Below, piece after piece: positions 48,021-54,396 of a stretch of DNA of 54,396 bases. Both the position numbers and the translations under genes were made by a program. The stretch's first letter is position 1. Each line of letters starts with the position of its first letter. This DNA is from Rhodothermales bacterium (lineage in GTDB: Bacteria; Bacteroidota; Rhodothermia; Rhodothermales; JABDKH01): the NCBI GenBank assembly GCA_013002165.1, contig JABDKO010000094.1:1-54396 (forward strand). The letters are read 5' to 3'. The notes under the pieces were generated by a model. That model was given only the letters and a program-made list of their open reading frames with translations. It ran no database searches and was not told the DNA's origin.

Positions 48021-48683
48021 CTACACTTCGAGGTAGCGCATAAACTCCTGAACCCTCATTTTGAGGTCTTCATCGTCATCATATTCACTGAATGCGGCGA
48101 CGATCTGATATCCCTCGTGCTCAAGGACGTGTCTGACACGAGACGTGTCATTAACATTCAGTTTCAGCGTCACGCGGACCTTACCCTCAGTCTCCGGCGT
48201 CTCGCTGGCGATGGACAGAATTTTGACGTCGCTCTGCTCAATTGAGTACACCAGCCGTGATAGTGAGTAGTCGGCTGGATCAACTTCCAGGGCTAGAATG
48301 GCTCCAGACTCCTGTGTCGAAAGCATACGTGCGAAAAGGTCGAAGATATCATGACGCTTCACGACGCCGAGATAGGACATATTCTCTGTCGCTACCGGCA
48401 ATACGGTCAGTCCATGCTCAACAATCGTTCGAGTCGCCTCGAAAACGTGAAGATCCGGTTTTGCATGTACTGGAACCTGCTGCAACAGCGAACCGACGGT
48501 AGTGCCGGATTCCTCGGCGTCAAGTAGTTGCTCTTCTGAGACAAGACCAACAAGCTCACCTGCCAGTGTGACCGTAGGAAGGTGCCTTACGCGGTATTCC
48601 ATCAGCATACCAAGAGCATGCTCTACGGTATCACTCGGCCTTAGAGGGGCAATTCCCCTGTTTATTAGAGCCTGAACGACCAT
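48021..48683 (-). CDS. CBS-domain pair protein with C-terminal ACT-like domain
   Basis: The 220-residue soluble protein has two CBS motifs (about 1-60, DTVEHALGMLMEYRVRHLPT, and about 70-120, EATRTIVEHGLTVLPV) that usually bind adenine nucleotides, followed by an ACT-like domain (about 130-205: RLVYSIEQSDVKILSIASE and VRVTLKLN). ACT domains bind small effectors, often amino acids, so this is probably a sensor or regulator with no catalytic part. It lies 151 bases upstream of gyrB and downstream of hflX by 216 bases, so it may be its own unit. The regulated partner is unknown. Confidence 0.88.
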   Translation of the reverse strand: MVVQALINRGIAPLRPSDTVEHALGMLMEYRVRHLPTVTLAGELVGLVSEEQLLDAEESGTTVGSLLQQVPVHAKPDLHVFEATRTIVEHGLTVLPVATENMSYLGVVKRHDIFDLFARMLSTQESGAILALEVDPADYSLSRLVYSIEQSDVKILSIASETPETEGKVRVTLKLNVNDTSRVRHVLEHEGYQIVAAFSEYDDDEDLKMRVQEFMRYLEV

Positions 48684-48899
48684 TGTCTCGTTATGATTTC
48701 ACGTTCTGTTTCCCTGCTAACTGCAACAGCTATGCCGTTTTGGTCCTGAAGATGCATCAATTAGTATCGTGATCGAATTTGTTACCTAAACAGGTAAATA
48801 TTAGTACTGTACGGTTTCACGAAATCCGCGAGCAGCTTCTTGCGGTACAAACGACCGTCCGTACCCGATGAGGAATGAAATAGTTCCAGGCCAGACTGT

Positions 48900-50192
48900 C
48901 TACTTCTGGCTTCGATCGTACATAATCATCAACTCGCTCAAGTTGCGCGAGGAAGTCTTGAATCGAATGGTAATAGTGGCCTGACTGGATCCGTTTGCGC
49001 TGCCCTTCTCGTAGCTGTACTGCTCGTCCAGAACGGTCGACAGATCGTGTATTCGTGAGATTAACTTTGTTTGCGATGCAGGAAATGTGAGCTCCTGATC
49101 CACGTGGTCACGACTGATCATCTCTGCCAGGCTTTCTTCAAGCTCAGTAAGCCCTATGCCACGGAGGGCCGAAACGAATACGGCGTCTTCATACTCAGAT
49201 TTGAGATAGGCGAGCCTTTCTGCGTCAGGTCGCATATCAATCTTGTTGAAGACCATCAGCGTTGGCTTATTCTTGATGCCCAGGTCGCGCAGCGTCTCCT
49301 CTACTACCTCTATTTGCTCTGCAATATCCTTCCTCGTTGCATCAACAACATGTAGCAGAATGTCGGACTCACGAGCCTCGTCGAGAGTACTTTTGAAACT
49401 TTCGATTAATCCGTGCGGGAGTTTCCGGATAAAACCGACCGTATCAGAAAGCAGGACCTGTCTTCCGTCACCCAGACGTGTCACGCGAGTAGTTGCGTCG
49501 AGGGTTGCGAAAAGCTGATCTTCCGAAAAAACATCTGTGCCTGCCATGGCATTCATCAGAGTTGATTTGCCAGCGTTGGTATAGCCGACTAGAGAGACCC
49601 GGTCAAACGTGTGCCTGTTCTTGCGCTGGGTTTGCCGCTGAAGATCTATCTTCTCCAGCTTTTGCTTTAACGTCGAGATACGTGTTCCAATCAGTCGTCT
49701 ATCAGTTTCTATCTGGGTTTCACCTGGCCCCTTGAAACCGATTCCTCCCTTCTGCCGCGAGAGGTGAGTCCATTGACGGGTAAGACGTGAACGCAGATAC
49801 GTTAACTGTGCAAGCTCAACCTGGGTTTTCGCGACTGCTGTCCTGGCATGTGATGCAAAGATGTCCAGTATCAATCCCGACCGGTCCACAAGCTTGCAGT
49901 CGAGAGCCTTTTCCAGATTACGAAGCTGTACTGGTGACAGATCGTCGTCAAATAGAACCAGGTCTGACTTGTGCTCCGAAACCAGATCCTTCAACTCATC
50001 CACTTTCCCCTTTCCGATGTACGTCGAAGACTGGATTCGGGACAAACGTTGAACCATCCGATCCGTGACTTCGGCACCGGCAGTGTCTGCTAACAATTCC
50101 AGTTCATCCAGTGAATCATTGACGGACTCGGCGGTGTCCTCAGGCCGTATGACGCCCACAATTATTGCTTTTTCTTTCGTGATGGTCGACAA
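48900..50192 (-). CDS. hflX: Ribosome-associated GTPase HflX
   Basis: HflX binds the 50S subunit and splits stalled ribosomes under stress. The 430-residue protein has the N-terminal HflX domain (AGAEVTDRMVQRLSRIQSSTYIGKGK), a linker with basic residues (RQTQRKNRH), and a circular-order G domain: G1 GYTNAGKST, G3 DTVGFIRKLPHGLIESF, and NKID. The conserved GPGETQIE segment is present. The C-terminal tail (about 355-430) is as in other members. Its upstream neighbour is a small membrane protein 94 bases away. Confidence 0.97.
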   Translation of the reverse strand: MSTITKEKAIIVGVIRPEDTAESVNDSLDELELLADTAGAEVTDRMVQRLSRIQSSTYIGKGKVDELKDLVSEHKSDLVLFDDDLSPVQLRNLEKALDCKLVDRSGLILDIFASHARTAVAKTQVELAQLTYLRSRLTRQWTHLSRQKGGIGFKGPGETQIETDRRLIGTRISTLKQKLEKIDLQRQTQRKNRHTFDRVSLVGYTNAGKSTLMNAMAGTDVFSEDQLFATLDATTRVTRLGDGRQVLLSDTVGFIRKLPHGLIESFKSTLDEARESDILLHVVDATRKDIAEQIEVVEETLRDLGIKNKPTLMVFNKIDMRPDAERLAYLKSEYEDAVFVSALRGIGLTELEESLAEMISRDHVDQELTFPASQTKLISRIHDLSTVLDEQYSYEKGSANGSSQATITIRFKTSSRNLSELMIMYDRSQK

Positions 50193-50286
50193 TAGTGTTT
50201 CTCAGGAGTTGCTAAGACAAGACGCGTATACGACAAACCGCTGAAAATGATTTGCCGGAGATCCCACGGGGTTCAAGCAATCCTGC

Positions 50287-50838
50287 CTAGGCGACACTTG
50301 TCAATTCTCTCGATTTCTCGAGTGGTCTCTGCATTGTGCCGCGGGTCTCAACGGCGCGGTCAATACGGTCAACCATGCGAGGCGAAGTCCGAAACTGTAA
50401 TCTCCGGAAGGCACCCTCCTCATCTCTCCAGATTATTGTAAATCGAGAACGCCAGAGTCGTCGATTGACGAAGTAGTCTGAAATCTGACTCCACCCGAGG
50501 CGTGATGGCGAGATACCAGGTGGAAAGACGATACCGTGACGCGTTATCAGAATTGAATTGTTAATTCTGCTCGTGACGATCCAACATACGGAGCCAAGCA
50601 AATACCCCACAAGCGATCCAAGGCCCAATTCACCAACGATTGCCGGCTCAATTATGATAGCGGCAATGGGCACAATCGTTACGCAAGTGACCAGAACGGA
50701 TCGACCGAACAGAAATCGGCCCGAATACAAGACATGGCGAACTTGCAGTCGTCGAGCAATACTAATTATCGTGAGCGAAGCGGCAGTGCATACATAGGCG
50801 CTTAGCACAATGATGCGAGCCTCCTCCAACCAGTGCAT
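50287..50838 (-). CDS. Small membrane protein with a PH-like domain, unknown function
   Basis: The 183-residue product has three predicted membrane segments (about 8-25, 45-65 and 72-92), then a soluble part with a beta-rich pattern typical of bacterial PH-like domains: NSILITRHGIVFPPG, SWSQISDYFVNRRLWR-type turns, and FTIIWRDEEGAFRRLQF, ending in a basic tail. I do not know a close named family. It lies between hflX and the BatA-like gene on the same strand, 50 bases after the latter. Confidence 0.6.
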   Translation of the reverse strand: MHWLEEARIIVLSAYVCTAASLTIISIARRLQVRHVLYSGRFLFGRSVLVTCVTIVPIAAIIIEPAIVGELGLGSLVGYLLGSVCWIVTSRINNSILITRHGIVFPPGISPSRLGWSQISDYFVNRRLWRSRFTIIWRDEEGAFRRLQFRTSPRMVDRIDRAVETRGTMQRPLEKSRELTSVA

Positions 50839-50888
50839 GGGACTTTCTCGCTACCGGGTGAATACGATCCAATTTAATAATTGCTCGT

Positions 50889-53006
50889 TCAAATACCACC
50901 CTGGGCGGACTCCGGGACCCACAATCTTGCAATTAACATTTCCACAATGAGGAGAATCAGGCACGCAAAAAGAAGTGGTCTCCACAACTCGACGCCTGAT
51001 CGGGCTTCGGTGATCATAGCGTCAAAATCTCTATCCGGAAGCCCGCTTGCATTGACAGCAACTGTCTGAACCCCTGTTGTTGCACGCAGAAAACCGGCCA
51101 GATCTTCGCGTTCGACCCGCTCCAGGTTTGATTCAAGTGGATCCGGGTTTACCGGAATCAAGCCGACTGTCGATGTATCTTCGATTACCGATGTGATACC
51201 TGCCACATTCATGGTGGCCGGAACGACAATCTGGAGACCTCCCGTAACTCGACGCATTTCCGGAGTGAACTCAATTCCCGCTGAATTTCGAAGCTGAAGC
51301 CTGTCTTCATCAACTGAGCCCGGTAATACAATCTGACCCGGACGCCCGGCAGTCAACTCACTATAACCCGAAGAAGCCGAGCTCGACAAATAGTAAATCG
51401 ATCGATAAAGAAGTGGTACGAATAATCCGCGCACCGGTAGGTCACTCCACGCCGGGTCCGGGAGTACGGCAAACAGCATTGCGGAGCCCGAGCCGCTGCG
51501 GATTTCCTGCAGCAGAGGCTTTCCGTTTGCTAGCCGCATCAGTGTCTGCTCAGTGCCACGTACCGGTCGATAGTCTGCAGCAAGGAAGATGTCCGGGCGT
51601 TCAACCTGACCCGTGGCAGCCTCATCGAAAACACCGTCGAACAGTGGATGATCTGTTTCCACAGATTCGAGCCTCGTCACCGGTTGCTGCAGACCCTCTG
51701 CTCCGATGAATCCTTCGAAGCGCCCACCCTGAATTTCAGCAAACAGATTATTGTAATCCGCAATACTGGAGTTCTTGGAAGGAAAGATGACTACGCCGCC
51801 GCCGCTATCGATGTAACGGGACAAGATGTTTATTTCGCCAGAGGTAAGATCAGCGACCCCTACCATGAACACGATGTGGTAGTCATCAATATTCGAAGCA
51901 GCGATCTGACTCTCCTCTATCGCAGAAACCTGAAATAGTGCACGCCCATCCAACTGCCCGGCCCTGATGGCAGTAGTTACGTAAGATGTTTCTTGATCCC
52001 GTCCTCTCACAACAAGTATTCGGCGAACATCGGGTACGTCGAGTACAAAATGGCGCTGATTGTCTGCAAGAAAAGCATCATCCTCGAGGCGAACTTCCCC
52101 TTCCTGCCAGCCACGCTGCTGTGGAGTAACGGTGAGCTCGACGTCAGCAGAAGCACCTGCCGGGATGTCGGTGGTAGCCTGCGCAATTCGTGAGTTACCC
52201 AGGTACGCACTTACGATATAGCCTTCTACATCCTGTTCACCATAGTTGACAACGTTTGCCGCCAGGTTGACCGGCTGGCCAACTTCAATTATGCGGCTCG
52301 TTACTCGAACCTCGCTCAGTCCGACGTTGGCCGGTGCCTCATCTCCGATCTGCAACACGTACCCGTTCATCCCGGCGCGTTCTACAGACTCCAGCGAGTC
52401 ACCGAGGGTTGATCTTTGCCCATCGCCGATGATATAGAGTTCTTTGTTGATCTTGTCGGATGCTGCAAGCAGCCCGGCCATCTCGTTCGCGGCGTCGACG
52501 ATAGTGCGCTGCGTTTCTGCAATTTCAACTGACTGAATACCAGCGCGGGCTGCTACAGCCGTAGTGTATTCCGAGGGCGATGTGTTGGAGAGGGTAAGAA
52601 GAGCCAGGTCATCTCCAGGCTCCAGTTTGTCCGCCAGCCTCTCGGCAACAAGCCGTGCCTGCTCGAGATATCCCCCCTCGGCGGACCGTAGCTCCATTGA
52701 AGGCGAATTGTCGAGGACGATTCCAACACTCGTGCGTGCATCGCCACCGACTATGGCGGCAAGACGAGACTTCAGCGATGGTCGCGCAAACACGAGGACG
52801 AGGCAAATGAGGGCCAGCGTCCGAAGAAGTAGCAGCAACCACTGTTTGATGCGAACCTTCTGCATCGTGGTCTTCTTCAGTTCTCGTACAAACTCAAGTG
52901 AAGAGAAGTCGACCTTTCGCGGCTTTCTAAAATTGAAGAGATGAATGACGAATGGAATCGCCGCGAGAAACAATCCTGCCAGCAAGAGCGGATTGAGGAA
53001 TGTCAT
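50889..53006 (-). CDS. BatA-type membrane protein with VWA domain
   Basis: The 705-residue protein starts with an aerotolerance-regulator N-terminal domain: FLNPLLLAGLFLAAIPFVIHL and LLLLLRTLALICLVLVFARP as two membrane segments (about 4-24 and 56-76). A von Willebrand A domain follows with the metal site Asp99-x-Ser101-x-Ser103 (DNSPS). Then come CARDB-like adhesion modules and a glutamine-amidotransferase-like region (DDYHIVFMVGVAD and YIDSGGGVVIFPS) and one C-terminal membrane segment. Bat proteins in Bacteroidota affect stress tolerance and envelope integrity; the rest of the bat operon (MoxR ATPase, BatB) is not here. Functional call is family-level. Confidence 0.85.
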   Translation of the reverse strand: MTFLNPLLLAGLFLAAIPFVIHLFNFRKPRKVDFSSLEFVRELKKTTMQKVRIKQWLLLLLRTLALICLVLVFARPSLKSRLAAIVGGDARTSVGIVLDNSPSMELRSAEGGYLEQARLVAERLADKLEPGDDLALLTLSNTSPSEYTTAVAARAGIQSVEIAETQRTIVDAANEMAGLLAASDKINKELYIIGDGQRSTLGDSLESVERAGMNGYVLQIGDEAPANVGLSEVRVTSRIIEVGQPVNLAANVVNYGEQDVEGYIVSAYLGNSRIAQATTDIPAGASADVELTVTPQQRGWQEGEVRLEDDAFLADNQRHFVLDVPDVRRILVVRGRDQETSYVTTAIRAGQLDGRALFQVSAIEESQIAASNIDDYHIVFMVGVADLTSGEINILSRYIDSGGGVVIFPSKNSSIADYNNLFAEIQGGRFEGFIGAEGLQQPVTRLESVETDHPLFDGVFDEAATGQVERPDIFLAADYRPVRGTEQTLMRLANGKPLLQEIRSGSGSAMLFAVLPDPAWSDLPVRGLFVPLLYRSIYYLSSSASSGYSELTAGRPGQIVLPGSVDEDRLQLRNSAGIEFTPEMRRVTGGLQIVVPATMNVAGITSVIEDTSTVGLIPVNPDPLESNLERVEREDLAGFLRATTGVQTVAVNASGLPDRDFDAMITEARSGVELWRPLLFACLILLIVEMLIARLWVPESAQGGI

Positions 53007-53089
53007 TTTCTAAAACTGCTAGTTCACTAAACTCACCACAGATACCAGCAGCGTTTCATTGCTGTTCCAGGTGCGGAAAGAACTATTAC

Positions 53090-53105
53090 TGCCCGGGACC
53101 GGGCA
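53090..53105. repeat. GC-rich palindrome upstream of the BatA-like gene
   Basis: TGCCCGG and CCGGGCA flank two bases at 53090-53105. It lies in the 122-base gap between the 113-residue gene and the BatA-like gene. No T run follows on the minus strand, so it is not a clear terminator; it could be a hairpin or operator. Confidence 0.35.
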
Positions 53106-53128
53106 AGTTACACCAGATTCGTACGTGT

Positions 53129-53470
53129 CTAGACCGCCTGCCGGTATTCGACACTGGCAGGAAGAGCCTTCCTTTCCATCCGGAGTTGACCCAGAGCATC
53201 ATTTACCGTGTGGGCGACGAAGACAACGCCCTTTTTAAGCCTGAGCCCGGTGATTCTGCCATCAGAGTACTGAAGAAAGAGGTTATTCCCTGTTCGGGAC
53301 GGAACGGCTTTCACCGATTCCAGATCAACAAAGGAGATCGTTCTGTCGATTCGCCCGCGGAAGCTCCATGCCTCAACAGTCAGCGCGTCTTTACCCAGTG
53401 ATAATTTTCCCCTGCACTTTCGCTCATCGATACATGAGATGCGCTGAGCGCGAATAGGTGTGTCCGTCAT
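53129..53470 (-). CDS. Small hypothetical soluble protein (113 residues)
   Basis: I do not recognise it. The protein is soluble, basic and beta-rich: GKLSLGKDALTVEAWSFRGRIDRTI, FVDLESVKAVPSRTGNNLFLQYSD and TGLRLKKGVVFVAHTVNDALG read like a PH- or GRAM-like single domain (compare the neighbouring 183-residue protein, which also has such a pattern). It begins just after the A/T-rich run TAGATATATATCTT (53477-53490). It precedes the BatA-like gene by 122 bases on the same strand, so a link to that membrane complex is possible. Confidence 0.6.
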   Translation of the reverse strand: MTDTPIRAQRISCIDERKCRGKLSLGKDALTVEAWSFRGRIDRTISFVDLESVKAVPSRTGNNLFLQYSDGRITGLRLKKGVVFVAHTVNDALGQLRMERKALPASVEYRQAV

Positions 53471-53924
53471 ACTACTTAGATATATATCTTATTGACGATC
53501 CGGTGTGCACCGGAAAGGTGTGAGGCTCTTTGACGAGTATAGCGGCAACTACAAATCTCCTGCCAGTTTTCACCGCTTTCAGAATATGCGGTACAGTGCT
53601 AATACTGCGTACAAGTGATAAATCCGGTACTAATGAGAAGGCACAATTTGCCTAGAGATGTAACTTCCTTCTCAAGTCCGGACGCGTAGTATACCTGTGC
53701 CCAACTTCAAGGATCTAATAGAAGCTGTGAAACTTCTTTGAACAAGCCCATTCCACGTACCATCGAATGAAAATAGGAAAGCCCGGGAGTCCCACGGCCC
53801 GAGCTTTCAAGGTCCCGATCGGTTTCCCACTCCGATCATGAACTCGCAAATAAGAGATGTGCATTGTTGATGTGCACCTCATAGAAGACGGACAGTGAAA
53901 CTGATTTCAGGACGACAGTTCATT
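53471..53924. other. Gene-free region between the 113-residue gene and the M28 peptidase
   Basis: About 450 bases contain no convincing gene. Two features stand out: an imperfect palindrome CCGGTG-TG-CACCGG at 53500-53513, and a direct repeat GATGTGCA at 53856-53863 and 53869-53876 (13-base period). The M28 gene terminator lies at 53768-53807. The region is A/T-richer than its neighbours. Confidence 0.5.
53768..53807 (-). terminator. Intrinsic terminator downstream of the M28 peptidase gene
   Basis: On the minus strand a 10-bp stem (53798-53807 with 53778-53787, one mismatch) with a 10-base loop is followed by TCCTATTTT. The same CTTT-CTATTTT style of ending is seen in the plus-strand terminator at 42460-42498. 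Confidence 0.7.
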
Positions 53925-54396
53925 TTATCGTCGAATAAGTGAATTAGGGAACGAAACAGGGCTCTCGTTACCCGAAATGTCCACTGAAGAGACTCCAAAC
54001 AGGTAATTATCGATCACCAGGTTTTCGAATGTGTAACGGTTGACTGCCCCGACGAATCTGGAATGCGTCCATTGAGGAGCAGCCGTCTCGCGCCAGTACA
54101 CCTTGTATCCGGCAAGGCTGCTGTGTTCTGAAGGCTCCCACTCCAGAACGGCAGATGCGCGTACTGCGCCTCCGATTGCGACACTGGCAGGAGGTGGCGG
54201 GGCCCACGCCAGTGATGCCAGGACCGTGGCATTGACTGCTGTGAGGTTGGCCGCGTATTCGAAGTTCACACCTTCGATCACGTCTCCATAGTCGATCCCG
54301 TCTTCTGTTCTCAAATCTTGATGTTGCCGAGTGTAGTTCTCGTGCGATTCCATAATTCGAACACCAGGATATCCGGCATCATTAAACGGTCTGTGG
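53925..54396 (-). CDS. M28 family metallopeptidase, C-terminal part with FN3 domain (5' end outside window)
   Basis: The frame stays open past the window edge, reading FNDAGYPGVRIMESHENY. The stretch ENYTRQHQDLRTEDGIDYGD, then VNFEYAANLTAVNATVLASLAWAPPPPASV, is the conserved end of M28 peptidases (the zinc-binding part lies outside the window, beyond 54396). After that is a fibronectin type III-like module: SAVLEWEPSEHSSLAGYKVYWRE, then YTFENLVIDNYLFGVSSVD, closing at PNSLIRR. No sorting domain is present at the end. M28 enzymes are zinc amino- or carboxypeptidases, usually exported in this phylum. It is followed by a terminator. Confidence 0.85.
   Translation of the reverse strand, partial: HRPFNDAGYPGVRIMESHENYTRQHQDLRTEDGIDYGDVIEGVNFEYAANLTAVNATVLASLAWAPPPPASVAIGGAVRASAVLEWEPSEHSSLAGYKVYWRETAAPQWTHSRFVGAVNRYTFENLVIDNYLFGVSSVDISGNESPVSFPNSLIRR

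Overview
The window (54.4 kb, about half G+C) is chromosomal housekeeping DNA from a Gram-negative member of the Bacteroidota/Rhodothermota (FCB) group. The evidence is: secreted proteins that end in a YPNPF-type C-terminal sorting domain (a plus-strand gene ending at 42436, and a degenerate form in the M36 peptidase), a division and cell-wall (dcw) cluster without murF, murB or ddl, DUF3109 and DUF721 proteins typical of that group, and outer-membrane/periplasmic proteins (TolC, MlaC). A Rhodothermales or Balneolales-like marine bacterium is my best inference; the sequence alone does not fix the genus.

Layout. 1-2.1 kb: the end of an M1 aminopeptidase, a six-segment membrane protein, and a sparsely coding gap. 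2.1-4.2 kb: a DUF3109 cysteine-rich protein translationally coupled to sigma-54 (rpoN). 4.4-5.9 kb: ruvB and a 7Fe ferredoxin with a clear terminator. 5.9-12.6 kb (minus): metK, a large secreted M36 metallopeptidase, and a short archaeal-type ahcY, so two S-adenosylmethionine-cycle genes flank a protease. 12.9-14.8 kb: acpP and fabF separated by a strong intrinsic terminator, then a convergent DUF721 (DciA-like) gene. 14.9-18.1 kb: TolC, MlaC and a glycosyltransferase. 18.1-19.8 kb: an unusual protein joining a glycosidase-like extracytoplasmic domain to a polytopic membrane domain. 19.9-35.5 kb (minus): the dcw cluster mraZ-rsmH-(99-codon orf)-ftsL-ftsI-murE-mraY-murD-ftsW-murG-murC-ftsQ-ftsA-ftsZ, with a readable mraZ promoter and MraZ-type operator at its head and a strong terminator past ftsZ. 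35.8-42.4 kb: accessory genes (cysteine-containing sialidase-fold secreted protein, hexapeptide acyltransferase, LOG-family protein, SnoaL-like protein with a propeller lipoprotein, ada, a sorting-domain secreted protein). 42.5-53.5 kb (minus): a small secreted protein, pyrG, a GT2 glycosyltransferase coupled to gyrB, a CBS/ACT protein, hflX, two small PH-like or unknown proteins and a BatA/VWA membrane protein. 53.9-54.4 kb: the C-terminal end of an M28 peptidase with an FN3 domain.

How the genes work together. The dcw block supplies lipid II synthesis (MurE, MraY, MurD, MurG, MurC) and the division machine (FtsZ, FtsA, FtsQ, FtsL, FtsW, FtsI). TAATG and ATGA stop-start overlaps (rsmH, ftsQ, rpoN, GT2) show tight translational coupling. 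No CRISPR array, insertion sequence, prophage, tRNA or rRNA was found. No complete, clearly new system is evident. The most unexplained items are the glycosidase-like/membrane fusion next to ftsZ, the multibranched inverted repeat just after ftsZ, the 99-codon orf inside dcw, the TolC-MlaC pair, and the CDCC-containing propeller protein.
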